A stretch of 64,000 nt of DNA from Comamonas_C sp026954015 (GCA_035063785.1 JAPSFS010000007.1:1-64000); one strand, 5' to 3'. Positions 19,531 to 27,955 are shown, numbered from the stretch's first letter. The notes: a model not told the origin generated them from the letters alone. Program-made: numbers and translations.

Positions 19531-20511
19531 TTACTCCTTGATGTTCGCCGCCTGCACGATCTTCTGGTTGCGTGCGTATTCGGCCTGCACGAACTTGCCC
19601 AGGTCCTCGGCTGAGCCGCTGCCCGGTTGCGCCCCTTGTTCCTGCAGCTTGGCGCGCACATCGGGGTCCTTCAGCACCGCGTTCAGCTCTTGGTTCAGGC
19701 GCTGCACCACCGCGGCCGGAGTCTTGGCGGGCGCGAAGATGCCGGTCCAGGCCAGCATCGAATAGCCCTTCAGGCCGGGCATTTCACCGAAGGCGGGCAC
19801 CTGCGGCAGCGCCTCCAGCCGCTGGCTGCCGGTCATGCCCAGCGCCTTCAGCCGGCCGCCGTTCACGTTCGGGATGGCGCTGGTGCTCACCAGCATGGCC
19901 AGGTCGATCTGGTTGCCGATCACGTCGGTGGCGATCTGCGCGCCGCCGCGGTAGGGCACGTGCGTCACGAACAGGCCCTCGCGCTGCTTGATCAGCTCCA
20001 TCGCCAACTGCAGCACGGTACCCACGCCCGAGGTGGCATAGCTGTACTTGCCCGGCTCGGCCTTGGCGAGCTTGACGAACTCGGCCCAGTTCTGCGCTGG
20101 CAGTCCGGGGCGGGCCACCAGCACCAGAGGCGCGGTGTTGAGCATGCCCACCGGCGTGAGATCCTTCAGCGGGTCGAACTTGAAGGCGGCCGGGTTGATC
20201 AGGCGGCCGATCGCCATCACGCTGTCCGGGGCGGCCACCAGGGTGTAGCCGTCGGGCGCCGCGCTGGCGGCCTTGGCCACACCGATGACACCGCCCGCGC
20301 CGGCGACGTTCTCGATCACCACCGACTGCTTTAGCCGTTCACCCAGCCGCGTGGCTACCAAGCGGGCGTTGAAGTCGACGCTGCCACCGGCCGTGTACGG
20401 CACGATCAGGGTGATGGGCTTGGCGGCGGGCCAGACGGTTTGGGCGGCGACGACGCTGGGCAGCGCGGCGGCCAGCAAAGCGACGAGAGCAAAGGGCCTG
20501 ATGGAGGGCAT
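19531..20511 (-). CDS. Bug/TctC-family tripartite tricarboxylate receptor
   Basis: A 326-residue periplasmic binding protein with a Sec signal peptide (cut after VVAAQ). Bug-family motifs are PAKPITLIVPYTAGGSVDFNARLVATRLGE-like, QSVVIENVAGAGGVIGVAKAA, APDGYTL, and SGVGTVLQLAMELIKQREG with VPYRGGAQIATDVIGNQID. No TctA/TctB membrane genes are nearby, so it is an orphan receptor, as is common in Burkholderiales. It ends the minus-strand operon begun by the deaminase-like gene (2-nt gap). The ligand may be related to the deaminase substrate, but this is only contextual. Confidence 0.92.
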   Translation of the reverse strand: MPSIRPFALVALLAAALPSVVAAQTVWPAAKPITLIVPYTAGGSVDFNARLVATRLGERLKQSVVIENVAGAGGVIGVAKAASAAPDGYTLVAAPDSVMAIGRLINPAAFKFDPLKDLTPVGMLNTAPLVLVARPGLPAQNWAEFVKLAKAEPGKYSYATSGVGTVLQLAMELIKQREGLFVTHVPYRGGAQIATDVIGNQIDLAMLVSTSAIPNVNGGRLKALGMTGSQRLEALPQVPAFGEMPGLKGYSMLAWTGIFAPAKTPAAVVQRLNQELNAVLKDPDVRAKLQEQGAQPGSGSAEDLGKFVQAEYARNQKIVQAANIKE

Positions 20512-20513
20512 GG

Positions 20514-21617
20514 TCAGTGTCCTTGTGGTGGGAGGGTTTCGGGGGAAAGGCGTTGATGCAGCGCATCAAATTCGGCCAACCATTGGGTGCGCCAGGCGCG
20601 GCGCTGGACGTCATCGATCCAGGCGCCGTCCAGGCCGTTTTGAAGGAATCCGCGCAGGTCGTCCAGGTCGAAGCCGAAGTCGCGCACCATCATCAGCCAG
20701 GCCTGCGTCGGTGTGACGTGGTGCAGCGTCGGGTCATCGGTGTTGGGGTGCACGCGCAGGCCCAGACCGGGCATGCGGCGAATCGGGTGATCCAGTGCCC
20801 AGCGCTCGGGCGGCAGCGTGCGCAGGTAGTAGGAGTTGGTCGGCACCACGGTGAACAGCACGCCGCGCTCGGCACACTCGCGCGCGAACGCCGGCTCGTC
20901 GACCACCGTGTAACCATGGTCGATGCGGTCCACCTTGAGCACATCCAGCGCGGTGCGCACGTTCGTCCACGGCGTGCCGAACTCGCCGGCGTGGGCGGTG
21001 GTCTTCAGGCCGGCGCGGCGCGCGTCGGCGTAGGCCTGGGCGAACAGCTCGGGCGGGCGCTCGGTTTCGCGGTAGTCGATGCCGATGCCCAGCGTGTACT
21101 CGCTGTGGTGCTGGGTGACCCACTCGACCATCTGCCGCGCCGCCTCGGGGCTGGCCTCGCGGTCGATGGCGGCCACCAGGCGGCCGGCGATGCCGTGGTC
21201 GGCCTCGGCATCGCCGATGGCGCGCACGATCGCCTCCTGCGCGCGGGCGAAGGGAATGCCCGATTCGGCCACGGTGCCGGTGGGGTTCCAGAAGAACTCG
21301 CTGTAGCGCACGTGGTGGGCCGCGGCGTCCTGCAGGTACTCGTAGGCTAGGCGGTGCAGGTCGTCGGGCGCGCGGATCAGCCAGGCGTCAAGCGCGCGCA
21401 GCACGCGCAGCACGCCCACGGGCTTGTCGCCGCGCGTGTAAAAGGCGCGCACCTCCGCGTCCGACAGCGGCATGCCGGCGCGCTGGTTCAGCGTCTCGAA
21501 GGTGGCCTGGCGCACGGTGCCGAACAGGTGGCAGTGCAGCTCGGCCTTGGGCATGGCACGCAGCATCGCCTCCAGCGTCAGCGGGGCGTCGGCGGGGGGA
21601 GACGGGGTGGCGGACAT
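20514..21617 (-). CDS. Adenosine deaminase-like metal-dependent hydrolase
   Basis: A 367-residue amidohydrolase of the adenosine/adenine deaminase superfamily. The N-terminal metal site is KAELHCHLFGTV (adenosine deaminases have KxELHxHLxG). Later residues are TTAHAGEFGTPWTNVRTALD, RIDHGYTVVDEP and the catalytic/metal Asp pair in HPNTDDPTLHHV. These match the zinc ligands and proton-relay residues of the family. The exact purine or other deaminated substrate is not certain. Divergent from a LysR regulator 61 nt away that probably controls it, and followed directly by a Bug receptor. Confidence 0.85.
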   Translation of the reverse strand: MSATPSPPADAPLTLEAMLRAMPKAELHCHLFGTVRQATFETLNQRAGMPLSDAEVRAFYTRGDKPVGVLRVLRALDAWLIRAPDDLHRLAYEYLQDAAAHHVRYSEFFWNPTGTVAESGIPFARAQEAIVRAIGDAEADHGIAGRLVAAIDREASPEAARQMVEWVTQHHSEYTLGIGIDYRETERPPELFAQAYADARRAGLKTTAHAGEFGTPWTNVRTALDVLKVDRIDHGYTVVDEPAFARECAERGVLFTVVPTNSYYLRTLPPERWALDHPIRRMPGLGLRVHPNTDDPTLHHVTPTQAWLMMVRDFGFDLDDLRGFLQNGLDGAWIDDVQRRAWRTQWLAEFDALHQRLSPETLPPQGH

Positions 21618-21648
21618 GGGGTGGAGTCTAGGAACGGATGGCCAAAAG

Positions 21649-21667
21649 TAGAAATGATGAATTTCTA
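21649..21667. promoter_or_regulatory. LysR-type operator palindrome
   Basis: TAGAAAT-N5-ATTTCTA, a perfect 7-bp inverted repeat in the 61-nt divergent region between the deaminase-like and LysR genes. It contains the T-N11-A pattern of LysR boxes. A TATAAT (21666-21671) overlaps its right end and lies only 7 bases before the LysR ATG. Confidence 0.65.
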
Positions 21668-21678
21668 TAATTTCATTC

Positions 21679-22647
21679 ATGGAAATGATGGGCCTGCCCG
21701 ACGATCCGGCGCCGCTGCGCGCCTTGACGCTGCGCCACTTCCAGTGCTTCGTGGTGCTGGCGCGCGAGCAGCACTTCGGCCGCGCGGCGCAGCGCCTGTC
21801 GATCACCCAGCCCGCGCTGAGCAACGCCATCAAGCAGATGGAGCGCTTGCTGGGTGCGCCACTGCTGGTGCGCTCCACGCACCGCCTGGCGCTCACCGCG
21901 CTGGGCGCCGAGGTGCTGGAGCGCGCGGACTTCGTGGTCAACACCATGGATCAGGCGCTGCGCGACATCCGCGCCATGGTGGTGCTGGGCCGCGCGCAGG
22001 TGCGCATCGGCGTGATACCGTCGGCCGGCCGGCAGGTGGCGGCGGCGGTGGCTGCCTTCGAGGCACGCGTGCCCGAGGCGGCCCGCGTGGAGTGGGTGGA
22101 CGCGCCCTCCACCGAGCTGGTGCAGCGCCTGCGCCGGGGCCAGCTCGACGTGGCGGTGGCGGCGATCACTGAGGCACCGGACGGTCTGGCCTGTGTGGAC
22201 CTGTTCCGTGACCCGCTGGTGCTGGTGGTGCACCGCGACCACCCGTTTGCCGCCGCGCGCCGCGCCAGCTGGAAGGCGCTGGGCCGCGAGCGGCTGGCGC
22301 TGTTCGAGAGCGGCAGCATGCCGGCGCTGGGTGGGCCAGCGCGCGTCCAGTTCGGCGAGGGCGGGCCGCAGCCCATCCGGCTGCGCTATGCCGAGACGCT
22401 GTACGCGCTGGTGCGCAGCCGGCTGGCGGTGGGTCTGATGCCGCGGCTGTACACCGTGGCCCTGCGCGACCCGCAGCTGCGCGTGGTACCGCTGGGCCAG
22501 CCCCGGATCGAGCGGCGCGTGGTGCTGCTACGCCGGGCCGAGCCGCTGCGCAGCGCGGCCGCCCGGCGGCTGGTCGAATACCTGGGCGAGCAGCTGCCAT
22601 CGCTGGCCGGGGGCGAATCGCCGGTCGAAAAACTATCGAATCGATAG
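21679..22647 (+). CDS. LysR-family transcriptional regulator
   Basis: A 322-residue regulator with the LysR helix-turn-helix LRHFQCFVVLAREQHFGRAAQRLSITQPALSNAIKQMERLLGAPLL-type pattern (roughly residues 17-65) and a periplasmic-binding-protein-like effector domain from about 105. It is divergent from the deaminase-like/Bug operon, the usual arrangement for a local activator. No ribosome site is visible before ATG 21679, and a TATAAT lies 7 bases upstream, so the transcript may be leaderless. A 19-bp palindrome (22631-22649) covers the stop codon. Confidence 0.92.
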   Translation: MEMMGLPDDPAPLRALTLRHFQCFVVLAREQHFGRAAQRLSITQPALSNAIKQMERLLGAPLLVRSTHRLALTALGAEVLERADFVVNTMDQALRDIRAMVVLGRAQVRIGVIPSAGRQVAAAVAAFEARVPEAARVEWVDAPSTELVQRLRRGQLDVAVAAITEAPDGLACVDLFRDPLVLVVHRDHPFAAARRASWKALGRERLALFESGSMPALGGPARVQFGEGGPQPIRLRYAETLYALVRSRLAVGLMPRLYTVALRDPQLRVVPLGQPRIERRVVLLRRAEPLRSAAARRLVEYLGEQLPSLAGGESPVEKLSNR

Positions 22648-22649
22648 TT
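22631..22649. repeat. Palindrome across the LysR stop codon
   Basis: AACTATCGA-A-TCGATAGTT, a perfect 9-bp inverted repeat with one central base. It includes the TAG stop of the LysR gene. There is no T-run, so it may be a weak terminator or a protein-binding site; function is not established. Confidence 0.5.
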
Positions 22650-22680
22650 GTCAGCGCAGTACGAATATGTATTTCAGACC

Positions 22681-22735
22681 TATTTTTGTATAAATCGCTT
22701 GCTGGAAAAGCGCTGGCAGCTATCGGCGCGATAGC
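22681..22735. repeat. Dispersed palindromic repeat, copy 5 (right junction of parC duplication)
   Basis: TATTTTTGTATAAATCGCTT, GCTGG, AAAAGCGCTGGCAGCTATC and a downstream GATAGC. It matches the reverse consensus AAAATCGCTTG-N4-AAGCGCTGGCAGCTAT. Homology with the parC 3' end starts within this copy. Confidence 0.7.
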
Positions 22736-23037
22736 AGTCACGCACGTCGCCTGCGTATCGGCGGGCGGGCGCATCCTGGCGTTCGCGATCGGCGAGCTCA
22801 AGCACATGGACAAGGGCGCGCGCGGCCTGACCCTGATGGGCCTGGAGGCAGGCGACGCCCTGGCCGGTGCGGCAGCCTACGTGCGCAGCGTGCGCGTCAG
22901 CGGCCTGGGCCGGGGCGGCAAGCCGCGCGAGGAGCAGCTCGAAATCCGCAGCCTGAACAACGCGCTGGCGGCGCGCGCGCAAGGGCCGGGCCGCGAATTT
23001 CGGCTTCAGGCCGGACGACATCGCGCGGGTGCAGTGA
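22701..23037 (+). pseudogene. Remnant copy of the parC 3' end, frameshifted
   Basis: This stretch encodes the last ~115 residues of a second ParC pinwheel domain: VTHVACVSAGGRILAFAIGE, the MDKGARGLTLMGLEAGDALAGAAAY segment and EEQLEIRSLNNALAAR, each closely similar to the intact parC at 19016-19314. After AAR the frame is lost in a GC-alternating run (around 22970-22980). The expected ending NFGFRPDDIARVQ and its TGA (23035-23037) are found one frame over. There is no start signal and no N-terminal domain. It is best read as the displaced 3' end of an ancestral parC, or a partial duplicate. Confidence 0.8.
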
Positions 23038-23144
23038 TGGGCGGGCTCGACATCTCTCAGCTCGGGCTGGCGCTGCTGGTCGTCTTCACGCTGGCCAGCG
23101 CGCTGCTCGGGCGCCGGTTGCGCGAGCGCCGCGAAGGCCGCTGA
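23037..23144 (+). CDS. 35-residue duplicate of the small gene following parC
   Basis: Begins MGGLDISQLGLALLVVFTLA and continues with SALLGRRLRERREGR, matching the first half of the 63-residue protein at 19317-19508 and again sharing one base with the preceding TGA. It keeps the membrane helix but lacks the long basic tail. Without a functional upstream parC it may be untranslated; it could also be the ancestral form. Whether it is a gene or a relic is open. Confidence 0.4.
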   Translation: MGGLDISQLGLALLVVFTLASALLGRRLRERREGR

Positions 23145-23169
23145 ACCAGGCAGGCTTTTGCGGCGGTGT

Positions 23170-23628
23170 TCAGCCCACTTCCGCGATCAGCTCGATCTCC
23201 ACGCACGCGCCCAGCGGGATCTGCGCCACGCCAAACGCGCTGCGCGCATGCTTGCCCGCGTCGCCGAAGACCTGGCCCAGCAGCTCGCTGGCGCCATTGG
23301 TCACCAGGTGCTGCTCGGTGTAGTCGCCGGTGGAGTTCACGAGACTCATCACCTTCACGATGCGCCGGACGCGGTTCAGGTCGCCGCCGCAGGCCACCTG
23401 CAGCGTGCCCATGAGCTCGATGGCCACGCCGCGCGCCGCCTGCCGGCCTTCGTCGGTCGTCATGGTCTTGCCGAGCTGCCCCACCCAGGGCTTGCCGTCC
23501 TTGCGCGCGATGTGGCCGCTCAGGAAGAGGAGGTTGCCGCTTTGCACGTAGGGCACGTAGGCGGCGGCGGGCACCGCCACGGGCGGCAGCGTGATGTTCA
23601 GCGCGTGGAGCTGGTCGTAGACGGACAT
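23170..23628 (-). CDS. RidA/YjgF-family protein
   Basis: A 152-residue Rid-family protein; characterised RidA proteins hydrolyse reactive enamine/imine intermediates. Visible features are VPYVQSGNLLFLSGHIARKDGKPWVG, the conserved Arg in ARSAFGVAQIPLGACVEIE, and the C-terminal Glu. It is longer than archetypal RidA (about 128) and resembles the subgroup with a VGQLG...EGRQAARGVAIELMGTLQ insert. It lies 103 nt downstream of an aryl-CoA ligase and probably ends that aromatic degradation operon, as seen in related gene sets. Confidence 0.9.
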   Translation of the reverse strand: MSVYDQLHALNITLPPVAVPAAAYVPYVQSGNLLFLSGHIARKDGKPWVGQLGKTMTTDEGRQAARGVAIELMGTLQVACGGDLNRVRRIVKVMSLVNSTGDYTEQHLVTNGASELLGQVFGDAGKHARSAFGVAQIPLGACVEIELIAEVG

Positions 23629-23731
23629 GGCGTTCCTTCAAGGGTGATGCATCGGTGTGGAGCGCGCCGCGTGGCGCGACCGGTCGGTGCGGATTGTCGC
23701 GCGTTTGCCGCGCCGCTCCTGCGTCGCCGGC

Positions 23732-25393
23732 TCAGTTGCCCGCCATGCGCCGGCGGATGTCGTCGCGCAACTGCTTCTTGTCGATCTTGCCCACCTTGGT
23801 CATCGGGAGCTGCTCGACGATTTCGAGCCGCTCGGGAATCTTGAACGCCGCCACGCCGCGCGCGCGCATGCTGCGCACCACGTCCTGCAGCGTGACGTCG
23901 CAGCCGCTCTTGAGCGTGGCGTAGAGGCACACGCGCTCTTCGAGTACCGGGTCGGGCATCGCGACGGCGGCGGCCATCTCGATGCCGTCCACCTGGTAGG
24001 CCAGGCTCTCGACCTCCTCGGCGGAGATGTTCTCGCCACCGCGCAGGATCATGTCCTTGTCGCGCCCCGCGACGATGAGGTTGCCGTCCGCGCGGCGCAC
24101 CACGATGTCGCCGCTCGCGTACCAGCCGTCGAAGAACGACTGGCGGTTCTTCTCGGGCTCGTCGAAGTAGCCGCGCGGCGTGTACGGCCCGCGCGTGAGC
24201 AGCGCGCCGGGTGTGCCATCGGGCACGTCCTGCCCCGCGGCATCCACCACGCGCACTTCATCCGCGGGGCACACCGGGCGCCCCTGCGTGTGGTGGATCG
24301 CCTCCTCGGGGTCGTCCAGACGCGTCATGTTGATGAGTCCCTCGGCCATGCCGAAGACCTGCTGCAGCGTCGCGCCCAGCACGCTGGCCACGCGCGGCGC
24401 AAGCTCGTCAGGCATGCGCGAGCCGCCCACTTCGAGCACCTTCAGGCTATGCCCGCGCAGCGTGCCGTGCGCGCGCTGGTGCTCGATCCAGGTCTGCGCC
24501 ACGGCGGGCACGACCGCGGTGACGGTGACCTGCTCGGCGTCCATCGTGGCGAGCGCCGTCTCGGCCGAGGGCGTGGACATGACCACGCGCCCGCCCGCGA
24601 ACAGCGTGCCCAGCCACCCCGGGCAGCCGAGCGGGAAGTTGTGCGCCGCCGGGATCACCACCATGTAGACGGTGCGTTCGTCGATGCCGCCGATCTCGTT
24701 GCACCAGCGGATGTTGCAGGCGTAGTCGTCGTGCGTGCGCACGATGAGCTTGGGCGCGCCGGTGGTGCCGCCCGACAGCAGCATCAGCGCTACGTCGGCG
24801 CCGATCGGTGCATGGGCGGCGTCGTCCAGGCGCGCGCTGTCGGTGAAGGCGTCGGCCAGGCGCAGCATGCGCGCGCCGCCCGCCACGGCGTCCGGCTCGC
24901 CGCGCACGAGGATGGTGGCGACGCTGGTGACGCTCCCCGCCACCTGCCGCGCCACGGCGCGCAGATCGTCCTGCCTGTGCTGCTGCGTGATGACGAGCGC
25001 GCGTGCGCCCGCCTTGGCGGCCACGTGCGTGAGCTCGTGCTGGCGGTGCGCGGGCAGCGCCATCACCGGCACCACGCCGACGCGCAGGCATCCGAGCGTG
25101 ACGGCCGCGAATTCCCAGCAATTGGGCAGTTGCAGCACCACGCGATCCCCGGGCTGCAGGCCGTGGTCGAGCAGGTACTGCGCAAACGCGCCGGCGCGCT
25201 CCCACAGCGCGCGGTAGCTCAGCCGCGTGGCGCCTTCCACCAGCGCGACCTGGTCGGGGCGTTCGGCAACGCGCTCGGCGATCCAGGCGGTGACCGGGCG
25301 GCCCTGCCAGTAGCCCTCGCGGCGGTAGCGCTCGGCAAGCTCGGGCGGCCAGGGAGTGGTGCCTGTGGTGATCCAGGGGGTCGTGCGTGGCAT
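23732..25393 (-). CDS. Aryl-CoA ligase / aryl-AMP ligase of EntE type (salicylate- or anthranilate-activating)
   Basis: A 553-residue ANL-superfamily enzyme that adenylates an aromatic acid and probably passes it to CoA. Motifs: the P-loop LLSGGTTGAPKLIVRTHDDY, the EntE/DhbE-like pocket segment IPAAHNFPLGCPGWLG, FGMAEGL, the YASGDIVVRRADGNL hinge aspartate, and the catalytic Lys in GKIDKKQLRDD. The AHNFP pocket is typical of ligases for 2-hydroxy- or 2-amino-benzoates. It starts 4 nt after the stop of the flavin monooxygenase gene, whose family acts on salicylyl- or aminobenzoyl-CoA, so the two probably act in sequence. Confidence 0.87.
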   Translation of the reverse strand: MPRTTPWITTGTTPWPPELAERYRREGYWQGRPVTAWIAERVAERPDQVALVEGATRLSYRALWERAGAFAQYLLDHGLQPGDRVVLQLPNCWEFAAVTLGCLRVGVVPVMALPAHRQHELTHVAAKAGARALVITQQHRQDDLRAVARQVAGSVTSVATILVRGEPDAVAGGARMLRLADAFTDSARLDDAAHAPIGADVALMLLSGGTTGAPKLIVRTHDDYACNIRWCNEIGGIDERTVYMVVIPAAHNFPLGCPGWLGTLFAGGRVVMSTPSAETALATMDAEQVTVTAVVPAVAQTWIEHQRAHGTLRGHSLKVLEVGGSRMPDELAPRVASVLGATLQQVFGMAEGLINMTRLDDPEEAIHHTQGRPVCPADEVRVVDAAGQDVPDGTPGALLTRGPYTPRGYFDEPEKNRQSFFDGWYASGDIVVRRADGNLIVAGRDKDMILRGGENISAEEVESLAYQVDGIEMAAAVAMPDPVLEERVCLYATLKSGCDVTLQDVVRSMRARGVAAFKIPERLEIVEQLPMTKVGKIDKKQLRDDIRRRMAGN

Positions 25394-25397
25394 GGGT

Positions 25398-27062
25398 TCA
25401 GCGTGGGGTGGGGAAGCCGGCGGTATCGAACGCCACCGCGTCGGCGCGGCCCGAGAGCACCACGGTGGCGGCGCAGTCGGCGGCGCTGGTCGCGCGCCGC
25501 GCCGCCAGCGCTTCGGCATCGTCGACGATGAGCGCCACCCGCTGGTGCGCAAGCCGCACGTGCTCGGCGCAGAGCGTGCGCGCCAGGTGGTTGCCGCCGT
25601 GGATGACGACGGCATCCGGCTGCGCGGCGCACAGGGCGTCGAGCGCGGTGGTGGTGGCGGCATCCAGGCGCGTGGTGCGCAGCGACGGCGCGGCGTACAG
25701 CGGCAGCGCGGCGCCGCCCGCAGTGAGCGTGACGGCGCCGTCGCTCAGTTCGATGGCGTCATCGGCCGGCGTGCGGCTGCGCAGCAGGCGGGTGCGCAGC
25801 GTCAGGTCGCCGACCTTCAGGGGCGTGCCCAGCACCGCATGGCCATGCGCCTGCAGCCAGGCCTGCTCGCTCGCGTGCACGAAGGCTGCATCGCGCCGAC
25901 GCATCTTTTCCGCGGAGATCGACCGGCTGAAAAAGTGAAAGCCGAACTGCCAGGGCGGCAGGCCGCGCTCATAGGCGCCGAAATGGTCCCACCACGAGAG
26001 GCTGGGCAGCGCCGAGTTCTGGATCTTGGCGACCTCGGGCACACGCACCGCCTCGAAGTCGGTGATCGCCGCGTCCAGCGCGCCGGGGTGGCGCGCGACG
26101 GCCGCGGCCAGCGCGGCGGCGTCTTCCATCGCCATCTTGGTGCCTGAGCCGACCGAGAAGTGCGCGGTGTGCACCGTGTCGCCGATGAAGACCACGGGCG
26201 TGCCGCGCCCGGTGTGCGCGTGCCAGCGCCCGGTCAGCCGCGTGCGGAAGTTTGCCCAGCGCGAGTTGTTGCCCACGAGCGGGTGGCCGTCGATCTGCGC
26301 GGCAAAGAGCTGCTCCAGAAAGCGCTGCGAGACCTCGTCCGACGGGCCGGGCGGCGTGGCCATGTCGAACCGGTCCAGCCCCGCGGCGCGCCAGGTGGCC
26401 TCCTCGGTTTCGACGATGAAGGTGCTCAGGCCGTCGCCGATCGGGTAGCCGTGCACCGCGAAATTGCCGTCCTGCCAGCGCTGGTGCAAAAAGGTGAGGC
26501 CCGGCAGCTCGTAGGTGGTGGCAAACCAGATGAACTTCACCGCGGCGGTATCGATCGTGTGCCCGAGCCCGGCGGCAAAGCGTGCGCGTGTCGCGGAATT
26601 GGCGCCGTCGGCCGCGACGATGAGGTCATAGGCACCGCCCGTGTCCAGCGCGGCCACGTCGGCCTCGTGCTGGTAGTGCAGCCGCGCGCCGAGCGCGGTG
26701 GCACGTTCGCGCATGGCGTCGAGCAGCGTGCGCCGGTGCACCGCCGCCATGCCGTTGCCCGCGGCGGCCGCCAGCGCCCCCTGGTTGTGCACGCGGATCG
26801 TGTCCCAGTGGCGGCCGTGCGCGTTCAGCACGTCCTGCAGCACCGGATCGACGCGGTTGATGTAGTCCAGCGTGGCGTCTGAGAACACGACGCCGAAACC
26901 GAAGATGTCCTCGGCGCGGTTGCGCTCGAACACGTCCACCTCGGCTCCCGGCAGCGCGTGCCTGAGCGCAATCGCCGTGAACAGCCCGCCCGGACCGCCA
27001 CCGATGCAGGCCACGCGCAGCGATGTGGGGGGTGAAGCAGGCGTGGTGGGGGCATGGGGCAT
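25398..27062 (-). CDS. Salicylyl-CoA 5-hydroxylase-like FAD monooxygenase, shortened C-terminus
   Basis: A 554-residue flavoprotein. The N-terminal ~380 residues hold the FAD-binding GGGPGG, the DG motif IVAADGANSATR, and the GD motif FIGDTVHTAHFSVGSGTKMAMEDA, as in salicylyl-CoA 5-hydroxylase and 2-aminobenzoyl-CoA monooxygenase. Common bifunctional homologues are near 770 residues with an Old-Yellow-Enzyme-like reductase half. Here only about 165 residues follow, starting GTPLKVGDLTLRTRLLRS like that domain but lacking its barrel, then ending with a VVLSGRADAV-type fragment. The reductase activity is therefore probably lost or degenerate. First gene of the operon with ligase and RidA. Confidence 0.85.
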   Translation of the reverse strand: MPHAPTTPASPPTSLRVACIGGGPGGLFTAIALRHALPGAEVDVFERNRAEDIFGFGVVFSDATLDYINRVDPVLQDVLNAHGRHWDTIRVHNQGALAAAAGNGMAAVHRRTLLDAMRERATALGARLHYQHEADVAALDTGGAYDLIVAADGANSATRARFAAGLGHTIDTAAVKFIWFATTYELPGLTFLHQRWQDGNFAVHGYPIGDGLSTFIVETEEATWRAAGLDRFDMATPPGPSDEVSQRFLEQLFAAQIDGHPLVGNNSRWANFRTRLTGRWHAHTGRGTPVVFIGDTVHTAHFSVGSGTKMAMEDAAALAAAVARHPGALDAAITDFEAVRVPEVAKIQNSALPSLSWWDHFGAYERGLPPWQFGFHFFSRSISAEKMRRRDAAFVHASEQAWLQAHGHAVLGTPLKVGDLTLRTRLLRSRTPADDAIELSDGAVTLTAGGAALPLYAAPSLRTTRLDAATTTALDALCAAQPDAVVIHGGNHLARTLCAEHVRLAHQRVALIVDDAEALAARRATSAADCAATVVLSGRADAVAFDTAGFPTPR

Positions 27063-27095
27063 GGCGCGGCGCTCAGGGTGGGAGTAGCGATATTG

Positions 27096-27133
27096 TGTGA
27101 CGCAAAAATATGATTGTCAATATAAACGTCACA
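27096..27133. promoter_or_regulatory. Inverted repeat in front of the aromatic operon, candidate PaaX-type operator
   Basis: TGTGACG-N24-CGTCACA in an AT-rich stretch upstream of the monooxygenase start. The same GTGACGCAA half-site recurs before the paaX-like gene (27956-27964). Such shared boxes would fit control of both units by the PaaX-type protein; this is inference. Confidence 0.45.
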
Positions 27134-27929
27134 TATCAGTCGCAAGCTCGGCCATCTGCGCCGCCGCGGGCGTGGCCAGCGCCTGCTCGCACGCAAGAAA
27201 CAGCGCGTGTGCCGCGCTGCCGCGCCAGTCGCTGGGCAGCAGCTCCTCGGGCAGGTCGGGGTCGTGGAACGGATAGCGGCGCCACGCCTGCAGCAGGCGC
27301 ATGCGTTCGACCACGGCCTGCGCGCCGGGCACGCCGCGGCGGTAGGCGGGCAGCCGCTGCGTGAACGCGTCGATGAACTCCTGGTACGCCGCGCTCAGTG
27401 CCGGAAGGTCCCAGCAGTGCTCGGCCATCTGGCGGTCCGCCAGCAGGCTGCCCGTGCGGCTGTGCAGGAAGCGCAGCGCCTGTGCGTCGCCGCCTTCGAG
27501 CATTTCACCCACCCAGATGCGCCGGTCGTGGGGCGAGAACCAGACCTCGGGCGCGTACTGGCCAAAGCCCCACCAGCGCAACGCAGTGGCGATGCGCCGC
27601 AGCCCTGCGGGGCTTGCGCGTTGCGGCGTGACCAGCGCCTGCGTCCACTCGCGCTGCCACGCGCCGCCTTCGCGGCCATAGATACGGGTGCGGCCATGGT
27701 CGAGCAGCCGCCAGGTGCGCTCGCTGGGCGCGTAGCTGACCTCGCGGCCTTCCCGGCTCGAGGTGAACCAGCCGTCCTTGCGCAGCCGTGTCATCGTCGC
27801 GCGCACTGTCGCGGGTTCGACATCGAACAGTTGCAGCGCGGCGGTGAGCGCCTGCAGCCGCGCGGCGCCGTCGGGCTGGTAGCGGAAATATTGTCCGTAG
27901 AGGTCGAACACCAGCGCGCGGGAGTTCAT
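27129..27929 (-). CDS. PaaX-family transcriptional repressor
   Basis: A 266-residue regulator of the PaaX family, which represses phenylacetyl-CoA and related aromatic pathways and is released by the CoA thioester. The winged helix is in the N-terminus (LVFDLYGQYFRY, VEPATVRATMTRLRKDGWF). The middle has WRLLDHGRTRIYGRE, and the C-terminal PaaX domain includes WWGFGQYAPEVWFSPHD and RYPFHDPDLPEELLPSDWRG, which are diagnostic. It lies immediately upstream of, and on the same strand as, the monooxygenase-ligase-RidA genes. It probably senses the aryl-CoA produced by the ligase. Confidence 0.92.
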   Translation of the reverse strand: MNSRALVFDLYGQYFRYQPDGAARLQALTAALQLFDVEPATVRATMTRLRKDGWFTSSREGREVSYAPSERTWRLLDHGRTRIYGREGGAWQREWTQALVTPQRASPAGLRRIATALRWWGFGQYAPEVWFSPHDRRIWVGEMLEGGDAQALRFLHSRTGSLLADRQMAEHCWDLPALSAAYQEFIDAFTQRLPAYRRGVPGAQAVVERMRLLQAWRRYPFHDPDLPEELLPSDWRGSAAHALFLACEQALATPAAAQMAELATDM

Positions 27930-27955
27930 GGTGTGATGCCGGTCATGCATTTGGA

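Noticed and set aside
22701..23144. A 152-residue fusion protein reading through the parC remnant into the small gene
   Set aside because: The fusion depends on a frameshift in a GC run; the conserved ending of ParC is found in another frame, so it is a relic rather than a new gene.
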